Part shown: positions 33,256 through 41,474 of the stretch, in pieces
How the letters are laid out: each line of letters opens with the position of its first letter
Numbering within the stretch: the stretch's first letter is position 1
The notes under the pieces: model-generated
Seen by the model: the letters and a program-made list of their open reading frames with translations, nothing else
The model's database searches: none
Told to the model about the DNA's origin: nothing
Position numbers and translations under genes: made by a program
NCBI GenBank assembly: GCA_009835325.1
Contig: VXWP01000074.1
Location: 1-43,926 of the forward strand
DNA: 43,926 nt
Source: Gemmatimonadota bacterium
Lineage (GTDB): Bacteria > JAAXHH01
Reading direction: 5' to 3'

Positions 33256-35406
33256 GTGAATACAATTTCGGATGTATCCAGCACCCGCCCCTGCTGGTTC
33301 GTAGGCGCAAGTTACAACAGGTCCGAAGATCAAACCGACCGGTTCCTCCAGGATGGAATCTGGGAGAACGATTTCGACGACGATCATCCGTTTGTCGCGA
33401 TGACTAAGACCATGCAGACTGGTGACCGTATTGCGATAAAGGCAACCTACGTTCGTAGAAAGGGGTTGCCATTTGAAAATAACGGTCGGCCTGTATCTGT
33501 GATGGCAATCAAAGCCATTGGTACGATTGTGGAGAATGTCGGCAACGGCCATACCGTCAAGGTCGACTGGACGCCAGTCGATCCCATACGTGAATGGTAC
33601 CTAAACACCTATATAAGAACGGTTTGGAAGGTCACACCGGGAAGCGACTGGTACTCCGATGCCTTGATTGGATTCGCATTCGAGAATGCTAAACAGGACA
33701 TCGATCGGTTCTTGAAGGTCGACTACTGGGGGAAGAGATACAAGGGATACGCTTGGACAGATTTCTACGAGGCTTTCGCGAATAAGTTGCTCGCATATAA
33801 AGACAGGCGCACCGATCTGATCAATAGGATACATGCCGTTGCTACCAAAGAAAACTCAATGTACCTGGTGCAGGATCAGTATGCTAATGGCACGTCTGGA
33901 CCTTTAAGAGACATATGCCCGTTTACGATCATGGGTATGTTCAACAGGGGAATAACGAATTCCAATAGGTATATCGTTGCTACAGAACTGGCTAACCAAC
34001 TGGGCGTGCCTGAGACGATACCGGATGATAAATTCGAAGGCATCCCCGTAGTACACAATCAAAGTTCGTGGTTTTTTAACTACGAAAAAGATAGGAATCC
34101 AGACGATATTGATGTCTTATGGGATGTATTCTCCTGTGCAATCTCCTTTTCAGATTCGGAAGATTCCAATTCGCGTTCTGCATTCCTCTCCGCCTATGAC
34201 TCCGCATTAAAGGTATCTAATGTTGGTTGGAAACTATCATTTGGTCTGTATTGGATTCGGCCCTGGTCTTTTCCTTCCCTCGACAATCTGGCCAGGGACT
34301 ACATAGAAAATGATCTTGATACTGAAATCGGTCATAACGGCCCCAAAAACCGTTGCAACGCGAACGACTATCTGAATGTCCGAGACTCTTTAGAAACAAG
34401 GTTCAAGGAAGAGAACTACCCTATCAATTCTTTTCCGCACCTCGGCTATGAGATCTGGAAGCGTAAAGTCGCCCCTCCTTCACCGCCACCACCTCTACCT
34501 CCACCACCTCCACCTTTGCCTGAATACACGTTGGACGACATAGTAAAGGACGGTTGCTTCATCGATAGAAGCAAACTGAAGACTATGATTGAAAGTCTAA
34601 GTAAGAAGAAAAACTTGATCCTTCAGGGTCCGCCAGGAACCGGAAAGACCTGGCTTGCTAAAAAACTGGCGTTTGTCCTTATTGGCCGTCAAGACGACAG
34701 TAAGATAAAGCCGGTACAGTTCCATCCCAATCTCTCCTACGAGGATTTCGTTCGCGGGTGGCGGCCATCAGGAGATGGCAAACTCACTCTGGTGGATGGC
34801 CCTTTCGTCGTCCTGCGGAATGAGGCAGAGAATGACCCAGACACGAAGTATGTGATGGTTATAGAAGAAATCAACAGGGGTAATCCGGCCCAGATTTTCG
34901 GAGAGATGTTGACCCTACTGGAAGCAGACAAAAGAACTCCCAGCGAAGCCTTGGAGCTTGTTTATAAAAGGGATTCCAACGAAAAGTTTCATATACCTGA
35001 AAACGTTTATGTTATTGGTACGATGAACATTGCGGATCGCTCCCTTGCTCTTGTAGACTTGGCCCTTCGCCGCCGTTTTGCGTTTGTCGACCTTGAGCCC
35101 AGCCTTGGCGAGCCATGGCGGAAGTGGGTCCATTCGCAGTTTGGCATTGACATGAATACACTTAGGGACATTGAGAATCGTATTGTTGATCTGAATCAAA
35201 CAATCAAAGAAGACGCCACTCTAGGCCCACAGTACCGTGTAGGCCACAGCTTTGTCACACCTCAACAGAATACCCCGATTGACGATGGGAGAGATTGGTT
35301 TCGGCAAGCAGTCGACACAGAAATCGCGCGCCTTCTTGACGAATACTGGTACGACGACCTTGAAAAGTCTAACTCGGCAAAAAAGAAACTGTTGGAGGGG
35401 TTTTAG
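33256..35406 (+). CDS. mcrB: McrB-like AAA+ restriction NTPase
   Basis: 716 aa from a GTG at 33256. The N-terminal domain (about 1-120; 'CWFVGASYN', 'MQTGDRIAIKATY', 'AIGTIVENV') looks like a PUA/EVE-type base-reading domain; this is inference from pattern. A middle domain with 'TIMGMFNRGITNSNRY' recurs in McrB relatives. A proline-rich hinge (about 406-423) leads to the AAA+ motor: Walker A 'GPPGTGKT' (458-465), Walker B 'MVIEEINRG' (533-541) and McrB signature 'GTMNIADRS' (588-596), then 'LRRRFAF' arginines. McrB hexamers load McrC for cleavage. The stop overlaps the mcrC GTG by one base. Confidence 0.93.
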   Translation: MNTISDVSSTRPCWFVGASYNRSEDQTDRFLQDGIWENDFDDDHPFVAMTKTMQTGDRIAIKATYVRRKGLPFENNGRPVSVMAIKAIGTIVENVGNGHTVKVDWTPVDPIREWYLNTYIRTVWKVTPGSDWYSDALIGFAFENAKQDIDRFLKVDYWGKRYKGYAWTDFYEAFANKLLAYKDRRTDLINRIHAVATKENSMYLVQDQYANGTSGPLRDICPFTIMGMFNRGITNSNRYIVATELANQLGVPETIPDDKFEGIPVVHNQSSWFFNYEKDRNPDDIDVLWDVFSCAISFSDSEDSNSRSAFLSAYDSALKVSNVGWKLSFGLYWIRPWSFPSLDNLARDYIENDLDTEIGHNGPKNRCNANDYLNVRDSLETRFKEENYPINSFPHLGYEIWKRKVAPPSPPPPLPPPPPPLPEYTLDDIVKDGCFIDRSKLKTMIESLSKKKNLILQGPPGTGKTWLAKKLAFVLIGRQDDSKIKPVQFHPNLSYEDFVRGWRPSGDGKLTLVDGPFVVLRNEAENDPDTKYVMVIEEINRGNPAQIFGEMLTLLEADKRTPSEALELVYKRDSNEKFHIPENVYVIGTMNIADRSLALVDLALRRRFAFVDLEPSLGEPWRKWVHSQFGIDMNTLRDIENRIVDLNQTIKEDATLGPQYRVGHSFVTPQQNTPIDDGRDWFRQAVDTEIARLLDEYWYDDLEKSNSAKKKLLEGF

Positions 35407-36527
35407 TGGTTAGTGGCGCAATCGACGGCACATTAGGTAACTCATCTGAAAGCATTGGCCACATTGGACGGATTCCCATACGTAATCTGTGGCTACTCAT
35501 GCTTTATGCCTCGGATCTTGTCAGGCAACTCGATACGTCAGAAAAGCGCTCTTTTGAAGATAATCCCGATGACCTTCCAGATCTCATTGCCGAGATCCTC
35601 GTGCTTGCGGTCGAGCGTCGGTTAAAACGCAATCTGAGTTATGGTTACCAGTATCGACATGAAGTACTCGGACGAGTTCGCGGACGCATAGACCTTCTTT
35701 ACACAGAGAGTCATCAGTTGCTGCAACGGGGAATGGTTGCTTGCCGATTTGACGAGTTGACTGTCGACACGCCAAGGAACAGATACGTACGCTCCGCACT
35801 CGAGATGATATCCAAGATAGTGCGAAGTATGGAACTCGCGCATCGTTGCCGATCCCTGGCTGTAAGTCTAAGGCGACTGGGAGTCGTTGGAGAACGACCT
35901 GGGCGAGAGGAGACTTCTATTGAACGATTCGGCCGGCATGATTCAACAGACCGCAAGATGGTGTCTGCTGCCCGTCTCGCGTTCGAAATGGCCATTCCGA
36001 CCGAGGCGGCTGGTCTAAGTCACCTCCCCATACCCGACCGCGATGAATATTGGATACGCAAACTCTATGAAAAGGGTGTTGCTGGCTTTTATGATCTAGT
36101 GCTAACTGATCAGGGTTGGAAGGTGGACTCCGGTAAAACAATTCGTTGGCCTAAGGGGATGCGAAGTTCAAGAGTCGATGAGATACTCCCCTCTATGCAG
36201 ACCGACATCGTGTTAGATAATGTCGATGAATGTCGTCGAATCGTGATCGACACGAAATTTAACTCGGTTTTATCGAAGGGTTGGTATAGAAATGATGGTA
36301 TACGAAGCGGATACATGTACCAGATTTACGCCTATTTGAGATCTCAGGAAAAAGATGGAGAGCCAATAAGTTTCAAAGCAGAAGGGATGTTTCTCCATCC
36401 GTCGGTGGGAGAGATGTTCAATGAATGGGTAGATATTCAGGGTCATCGGATCCACTTTAAAACCGTTGATCTTGCGGCTGACACACAGACCATCAGATCG
36501 CAACTGTTGAATGCTATTCAGGTATAA
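35406..36527 (+). CDS. mcrC: McrC-like nuclease subunit
   Basis: 373 aa from GTG 35406 (TAGTG overlap with mcrB). 'RIPIRNLWLLMLYASDL' is the typical McrC opening that docks to McrB. A middle region 'EVLGRVRGRIDL' is conserved. The PD-(D/E)XK nuclease core is Asp267 in 'MQTDIVL', Asp282-Thr-Lys284 in 'VIDTKFN' and Gln306 in 'MYQIYAYL'. It forms the endonuclease with McrB. No methyltransferase accompanies the cassette, consistent with type IV restriction of modified DNA. Confidence 0.94.
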   Translation: MVSGAIDGTLGNSSESIGHIGRIPIRNLWLLMLYASDLVRQLDTSEKRSFEDNPDDLPDLIAEILVLAVERRLKRNLSYGYQYRHEVLGRVRGRIDLLYTESHQLLQRGMVACRFDELTVDTPRNRYVRSALEMISKIVRSMELAHRCRSLAVSLRRLGVVGERPGREETSIERFGRHDSTDRKMVSAARLAFEMAIPTEAAGLSHLPIPDRDEYWIRKLYEKGVAGFYDLVLTDQGWKVDSGKTIRWPKGMRSSRVDEILPSMQTDIVLDNVDECRRIVIDTKFNSVLSKGWYRNDGIRSGYMYQIYAYLRSQEKDGEPISFKAEGMFLHPSVGEMFNEWVDIQGHRIHFKTVDLAADTQTIRSQLLNAIQV

Positions 36528-36627
36528 GTTTAATTGTCTGGCGATGTTGAATCCCAAGGTGTGGTTATACATCCCAAATAGGAGTTACATTACGAACAGT
36601 AAACCAAACGATGACGTTGGCGAAGAC

Positions 36628-36780
36628 AATCCCCCAGCCAACCTGGCATCGGCGATCCGTGCCCGTTTTGCACCATTGGGTGGCGTTGATCTGGAGATCC
36701 CACCACGCGAGCCCATGCGCGATCCGCCTGACTTTGAGTGTGACGATAGGTCAATGCTTAACGAGTCCCGTTCCAACTAA
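36628..36780 (+). pseudogene. Possible antitoxin C-terminal remnant
   Basis: A 51-residue in-frame segment ends at 36780. Its 'IRARFAPLGGVDLEIPPREP' portion and the following 'MRDPPDFE' resemble the toxin-wrapping tail of FitA-like ribbon-helix-helix antitoxins, as I recall the family. No N-terminal DNA-binding domain and no PIN toxin gene are nearby; the upstream in-frame sequence to 36511 overlaps the end of mcrC and is not family-like. It occupies most of the 301-nt gap 36528-36828. A chance open frame cannot be excluded. Confidence 0.3.
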
Positions 36781-36828
36781 AACCGGTAAATGCGCACCGC
36801 TTAAGATATAACATACAAAGGACAACCC

Positions 36829-38277
36829 ATGACTCCCATCGCCCTGGGATCGCAACGTGAACTTTTTGTAGATCCCTACCTGATCGACAGTCTTTCCGGT
36901 GCACGCTTGCACCTGCACGAACCCGTCCGAAAGGAGACGGTCTTCCGGGTAGTCGAACCCCTGGAGAACGCCTGCACGGGATGCTACAACCTGGTACAGG
37001 TGGACGGAAAGATCCTGGTGTACTACCGCGGCTATCACCCCACGGGGAAGCACGAGGATCTGCCCGAGGGTTGGGCGCAGACGCAGACGACGAACCTGCT
37101 GGTCAGCGACGACGGCATCCATTTCGAGCGGCCCGGCCTGGGCCTGGTGGAGGCGGAGGGATCCACGGACAACAATATCCTCATCCGTGGCGCCCAGGCG
37201 CACAATTTCTGCGTCTTTCTGGACGGCAATCCGTCCGCGCCGCCCGAACAGCGTTTCAAGGCCATCGGCGGCGAGGGCAGGAACAGGCTGTTCGGGTTTA
37301 CTTCTCCCGATGGGCTCGTCTGGGAATCCATCGTGGACGGTCCCCTCAAGATAGAGGGCGCCTTCGATTCGGTGAACGTGCCCATGTGGGACGACTATGT
37401 GGGTTGCTACCGCATCTTCAGCCGCTACTTCGAACAGACCGGGGAGGACGGCGTCGGGGTCCGTGCCATACAGAGCTGCACCTCGGATGATTTCATCCAC
37501 TGGACCACGCCCGAGCATCACGTGTACGACGAAGGCGTTCCGTTCGAGCATTTCTACACCAACGCCACTACGCTCTGCCCCGGGGCGGAACACATCCTGC
37601 TGTCTTTTCCCATGCGGTTCGTGCCGGAACGGACGAAGGATACGGAGGGCATGGTTTACCCGGGCGGCGGGATCTCCGACGCGGTGTTCATGTCAAGCCG
37701 GGACGGCGTCCAGTGGGACCGTACGTTCATGGACGCCTGGCTGCGGGCGGGCCTGGACCAGCGAAACTGGACCCATCGCAACCAGACGCCGGCCGCGGGG
37801 ATCATTCCGACCGCGCCGGACGAATGGTCCATGTACGTCGCCGAGCACTACGGCTGGAACACCAACGCCGTGCGTCGGGTGACCGTCCGCCCCCACGGCT
37901 TCGCCTCGGTACGGGCGGGTTACCACGGCGGGGAGCTCCTCACGAAGCCGGTGACCTTCACCGGATCGACATTGTTTATCAACTACTCGACGTCGGCCGT
38001 GGGCAGCGTGTCCGTGGAGATCCAGGACGCGGAGGGCCGTCCCCTGGATGGATTCACCGCGGGGGACATGGAACCGCTGTTCGGCGACGATCTCGACGCC
38101 CCGATCGCGTGGAAAGAGGGCGCTGGACAGGGCGGCGCACAGGGCGGTGGCCTTGGTGGCTCGGGCGACCCGGGCGGCCGCCAGTCCAACCTGTCCCGCC
38201 TGAACGGCACGCCGGTTCGTCTGCGCTTCGTGCTGAAGGACGCGGACCTGTTTTCCATCCGGTTTGGGGATTCCTGA
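36829..38277 (+). CDS. Five-bladed beta-propeller glycosidase-like protein
   Basis: 482 aa with AAAGGACA before ATG 36829. 'QRELFVDPYLIDSLSGARLHLHEP' and repeated propeller blades ('SDDGIHFERPGLG', 'TSPDGLVWE', 'TSDDFIHWTTPE', 'SSRDGVQWDR') match uncharacterised proteins related to GH32/GH43-type hydrolases, common in Planctomycetes and allied groups. No signal peptide is visible, so it may act in the cytoplasm. A Gly-rich insert lies at 431-452 inside the C-terminal beta-sandwich. Catalytic residues cannot be assigned with confidence. Confidence 0.75.
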   Translation: MTPIALGSQRELFVDPYLIDSLSGARLHLHEPVRKETVFRVVEPLENACTGCYNLVQVDGKILVYYRGYHPTGKHEDLPEGWAQTQTTNLLVSDDGIHFERPGLGLVEAEGSTDNNILIRGAQAHNFCVFLDGNPSAPPEQRFKAIGGEGRNRLFGFTSPDGLVWESIVDGPLKIEGAFDSVNVPMWDDYVGCYRIFSRYFEQTGEDGVGVRAIQSCTSDDFIHWTTPEHHVYDEGVPFEHFYTNATTLCPGAEHILLSFPMRFVPERTKDTEGMVYPGGGISDAVFMSSRDGVQWDRTFMDAWLRAGLDQRNWTHRNQTPAAGIIPTAPDEWSMYVAEHYGWNTNAVRRVTVRPHGFASVRAGYHGGELLTKPVTFTGSTLFINYSTSAVGSVSVEIQDAEGRPLDGFTAGDMEPLFGDDLDAPIAWKEGAGQGGAQGGGLGGSGDPGGRQSNLSRLNGTPVRLRFVLKDADLFSIRFGDS

Positions 38278-38321
38278 CGGGACGTCACTTCTGGCTGGGA
38301 CCCAGCGACTTCCAGTTCGCC

Positions 38322-39128
38322 CTAACCCGCCTGAATCGGTTTTCCGCGAAGCTTCCGGTAGATGGCCGGGGCCATGGAGATGGTGATGAGCAAGGCGAGG
38401 GCGATGGCCAGGTTGGTCAGGGCCGAGGTGCGCAGAGCGGCGCGCGTCACCTCGTCGAGTGCGGCGCCGGCCAGGTAGACCTGCATCAGCGACGCCGCGG
38501 TATAGGCGTAGATGAAGGTGCCCGGGGTGATCCCGATCATCGTCGCCAGCGCGAAGTGGAGCTTGCGTAGACCGGAGAGTCCGGCGGCGAAGTTCAGCAC
38601 GTTGAAGGGGATGACCGGGATCAGCCGGAGCTGGAGCATGCGTAGGAACCCCTTTTTTCGGAGTCGACGGTCGATCCGGTCAATGGGCCCTTTTATGTAG
38701 CGGGATACGAAATCGCGGCCCAGGTACCGGGCCAGGTCGAAGGCGAGGTTGGCGCCGATGTTCGCGCCGATCATGACGTACAGCGCGCCCTCCAGCGCAC
38801 CGAAGGTGAAACCCGCGAAGAAGGTCAGGATCACCATCGGCACGCCCAGCACGGTGAGGAGGACATAGACGCCGATGAACACCAGGGGCGCCCACCAGAA
38901 TCCCTCGATCGACTCGAAGAATCCCTCCATTACCACGGGCTGGAGATAGTTGCCCAGGGGCGTGAAGCTGTAGGCCAGAAAGCCGGACAAGGCGATCGCG
39001 AGCAGGATGACCGGCTTGACGAACTGTCGCTTCTGGCCGGTGGCCTCGACGACTCCCTCGCCTGTGTCCTCGACAGCGGCTTCGCCGGTACCCTCGACTG
39101 TTCCCTCGCCGGGGTCTAACTGCGACAC
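38322..39128 (-). CDS. TVP38/TMEM64 (VTT domain) membrane protein
   Basis: 268 aa, apparently GTG start at 39128. A Thr/Glu/Gly-rich soluble N-terminus (1-32) with repeated 'EGTGE / EDTGE / EATGQ' units precedes five to six helices. The VTT core 'FFAGFTFGALEGALYVMIGA' and 'RLIPVIPFNVLNFAAGLSGL' is complete. The family is linked to lipid scrambling or DedA-like flippase roles. It lies 40 nt after the DUF547 stop on the same strand, so the two may be cotranscribed. Confidence 0.88.
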   Translation of the reverse strand: MSQLDPGEGTVEGTGEAAVEDTGEGVVEATGQKRQFVKPVILLAIALSGFLAYSFTPLGNYLQPVVMEGFFESIEGFWWAPLVFIGVYVLLTVLGVPMVILTFFAGFTFGALEGALYVMIGANIGANLAFDLARYLGRDFVSRYIKGPIDRIDRRLRKKGFLRMLQLRLIPVIPFNVLNFAAGLSGLRKLHFALATMIGITPGTFIYAYTAASLMQVYLAGAALDEVTRAALRTSALTNLAIALALLITISMAPAIYRKLRGKPIQAG

Positions 39129-39168
39129 GGCGCGTATGGTTTTTTCATGGGTTTATGAATCCGTGCGC

Positions 39169-39984
39169 TTATTCCGCAGGCTGTTCGTTGATGCCCCAGT
39201 CGTAGTGCAGGTAATCCACGTCCACGTCCCTGCGATTCAGCAGCGCGCGGGCCGCGTCATCGGGCACGTAGGGGGCGATGTAATCCAGGACTTCCCGCTG
39301 GTTCTTCCCGAAGTCGTCCTTGTACCAATCCATGATCGGCGAAAGCCAGACGGTATTGTCCTCCGGATCGGCTCGGAACTTACTGGGATCGGCGAAAAAG
39401 ACAAGGGTATTCGCCTTCATCTGCCGCTGCACGTCATCCTCGGTAAACGCTTCGGTCATGAGCGGCGGGCATCCTATGGAGGCGCACACAAGGGCGAAAT
39501 GGACCAGGGGCTCGTCCATCTTGCGCAGGATGTTGTGCTCGATGTCATCCAGCGAGTATTCCCTGCCCTGGATCTCGATCTTGTAATCCTTCCAGATGCT
39601 GTATCCGAGCAGACTGACATGATCCCTGATGCTGCTGGTGGGATAGAAGTGCAGCATCCCGCGGATCGTGAGCGCATTGTAGGTGTTGATCCAGTAGGCG
39701 AAGACCTCGTTCCGATCCTTCAGCCCGGCGGGGTCGACGCCCTTGATCATCTCCAGGTAGCCGTCCAGCGTGCCCACGTCGCGGGCCTTCCAGGTCCGGT
39801 AGTCGATCATGCCCCGGTCGTCGACGTACTTCTTCAGCAGACCGTCGTACACGGAGTGATCCACCATACCACCTCCCTGCGCTTCGGCCATTCCAGTATA
39901 CAGGACTGCCGTCAGCGCAACAGTCATCAGGGTACTCCATTTTCCTGTACGCATTGCTCGTTTGCGCATCTGTCTTTTACACAT
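39169..39984 (-). CDS. DUF547 family secreted protein
   Basis: 271 aa. The basic N-terminus and helix ('STLMTVALTAVLYTGMAEA') form a signal peptide. DUF547 hallmarks follow: 'FAYWINTYNALTIRGML', 'LDDIEHNILR' and 'VCASIGCPPL'. The cysteine-containing core is papain-like in some predictions; activity is unknown. Start ATG 39984 has GGGGA 9 nt upstream; ATG 39954 is an alternative. It is divergent from the TlpA-like gene and probably leads the TVP38 gene. Confidence 0.88.
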   Translation of the reverse strand: MCKRQMRKRAMRTGKWSTLMTVALTAVLYTGMAEAQGGGMVDHSVYDGLLKKYVDDRGMIDYRTWKARDVGTLDGYLEMIKGVDPAGLKDRNEVFAYWINTYNALTIRGMLHFYPTSSIRDHVSLLGYSIWKDYKIEIQGREYSLDDIEHNILRKMDEPLVHFALVCASIGCPPLMTEAFTEDDVQRQMKANTLVFFADPSKFRADPEDNTVWLSPIMDWYKDDFGKNQREVLDYIAPYVPDDAARALLNRRDVDVDYLHYDWGINEQPAE

Positions 39985-40005
39985 CGCTCGTGTCCCCTAT
40001 TTCCC

Positions 40006-40034
40006 TTGCCCCGCATGGGGTTTCCTGCTATATT
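40006..40034 (+). promoter_or_regulatory. Sigma70 promoter with extended -10 for TlpA-like gene
   Basis: TTGCCC (40006-40011), 17 nt spacer, TATATT (40029-40034), with TG at 40026-40027 forming an extended -10. Leader about 54 nt. Confidence 0.6.
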
Positions 40035-40094
40035 TCATTGAAATCCGCAAACGTTTCACGCACCGGATTCACCCTTCCCAGGCGGTAAACAACC

Positions 40095-40658
40095 ATGGAA
40101 ACGAAATCCCGCGCCAGCATTATCTACGTCCTCGCCGCGATCCTGATACTGGCCGGACTGATCTCCGCCATAGTGGGCGAAATGAGATCGCCTGAAGTGG
40201 CCGTCGTGTATGATGCGGATGGCGCCGTATCTTCGAATCCCTACTCGGTCGACCTGGATATTACCCTGGCGGACCTCGACGAGAACGAAGTGACCATCGG
40301 CAAGCTGGAAGCGGTACGTATCGTCAACTTCTGGGCCACCTGGTGCGGTCCATGTGTCGCCGAGATACCCGAATTTCAGGCCTTCCATGAAGAATACGGC
40401 GACAAGGGAGTCAAGGTCATCGGCATCGCCCTCGACGAACAAGGCGCTGAAATCGTGCAGCCCTTCGTCGAGGAACACAACATGACCTACTTGACACTCA
40501 TCGACACCGCAGGGAAATCTGCCTCGAATTTCGGCGGCGTCTACGCCATCCCGACCACCTTCATCATTGACCGGGACGGGATGGTACACAAGAAACACGT
40601 TGGCCTGATGTCCTACGAGAACCTGGAATCCGCCGTGCTTCCCCTGCTGGCGAACTAG
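40095..40658 (+). CDS. TlpA-like membrane-anchored thioredoxin
   Basis: 187 aa. An uncleaved N-terminal anchor (about 9-27) places the thioredoxin domain outside the membrane. The active site is Cys84-Gly-Pro-Cys87 in 'NFWATWCGPC'; the cis-proline lies in 'AIPTTFIID'. ResA/TlpA proteins reduce periplasmic disulfides, for example in cytochrome c maturation, but no such genes are adjacent. Its stop overlaps the convergent FMN reductase stop by 4 nt. Confidence 0.92.
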   Translation: METKSRASIIYVLAAILILAGLISAIVGEMRSPEVAVVYDADGAVSSNPYSVDLDITLADLDENEVTIGKLEAVRIVNFWATWCGPCVAEIPEFQAFHEEYGDKGVKVIGIALDEQGAEIVQPFVEEHNMTYLTLIDTAGKSASNFGGVYAIPTTFIIDRDGMVHKKHVGLMSYENLESAVLPLLAN

Positions 40659-41257
40659 GTCGCAAACGGCCGCGTCGCGCCGTGCAGTCTCCCGAGCGTC
40701 TCCGCCAGGTTACGTCCCAATCCCTCCACTGACGCCTGGCGCTTCTCGTCTTTCAATTGCCCGTCTTCCGTGAACGCGCCGTGCGCGCCCGGTAGCGCCA
40801 GTTGATCCGGCAGGACCATCACGTGGATGTTGCTCAGGATCGATCGCACGTGCACGAGTCCGCGGAGACCGCCCAACGACCCCGGCGACGCGCTCATCAG
40901 CGCGGCCGTCTTGTTACGGAAGACCGCCAGCCTCTCCTCGCCCGGCGCGGGCCTCGATGCCCAGTCGATTGTGTTCTTCAGGAGGGGCGTGATCGAACTG
41001 TTGTATTCCGGCGCGGCGATCAGCAGGCCCTGGCTGGCCATCATCAGCGCTTTGAATCGGACCGCGTTAACCGGCAGCCCATCCCGTTCTTCCAGGTCGC
41101 CGTCATACAGCGGCATGGGATAGTCCCGCAGGTCGACCAGGTCGACTTCGGCCCCGGCTTCCTCCGCGCCGCGCGCCGCGATACCGACCAGTTTCCGGTT
41201 GAAAGACCCGGTCCGCGCACTGCCCGCAAACGCGAGTATCCTGGGTACATAAGCCAT
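40655..41257 (-). CDS. NADPH-dependent FMN reductase
   Basis: 200 aa flavodoxin-like fold. The phosphate loop 'GSARTGSFNRKL' (12-23) and the 'APEYNSSITPLLKNTIDW' motif are diagnostic of the NADPH:FMN reductase / quinone reductase (ArsH-ChrR-like) family. Physiological acceptor unknown. The gene is divergent from mutS. Its start lies only about 5 nt after the predicted -10 box. Confidence 0.93.
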   Translation of the reverse strand: MAYVPRILAFAGSARTGSFNRKLVGIAARGAEEAGAEVDLVDLRDYPMPLYDGDLEERDGLPVNAVRFKALMMASQGLLIAAPEYNSSITPLLKNTIDWASRPAPGEERLAVFRNKTAALMSASPGSLGGLRGLVHVRSILSNIHVMVLPDQLALPGAHGAFTEDGQLKDEKRQASVEGLGRNLAETLGRLHGATRPFAT

Positions 41258-41262
41258 AATGA

Positions 41263-41291
41263 ATAGTCGCGTTTCGGGCCCCGAAAGTCAA
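41263..41291 (-). promoter_or_regulatory. Candidate promoter of FMN reductase with internal palindrome
   Basis: Minus strand: TTGACT (41291-41286), 17 nt spacer, GACTAT (41268-41263). A palindrome with 7-bp arms, TTTCGGG/CCCGAAA (41272-41286), fills the spacer. The -10 is weak. Confidence 0.4.
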
Positions 41292-41385
41292 GGGCGGATT
41301 GAACGCCCGGCGGCAGTGCTCCCATCGGCCGTTACACCCCATCCCGCAAGGCCTTATCCAGCCGGTTTCGCGAAAGAGAAACACC

Positions 41386-41414
41386 TTGACGCAAGGGCCT
41401 GGCATGGCTATCGT
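41386..41414 (+). promoter_or_regulatory. Candidate promoter of mutS
   Basis: TTGACG (41386-41391), 17 nt spacer, TATCGT (41409-41414). Gives a leader of about 54 nt to ATG 41475. Confidence 0.5.
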
Positions 41415-41474
41415 TCAACATCGTAAATGCACCGGCCGGAAGCCGACCGCTCGCCCCAAAATCCAATCCCGCCC

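Noticed and set aside
32017-36828. Integrase, insertion sequence or att-site boundaries for the restriction island
   Set aside because: No transposase, integrase, tRNA gene or clear flanking direct repeats are visible; transfer is inferred from composition only.
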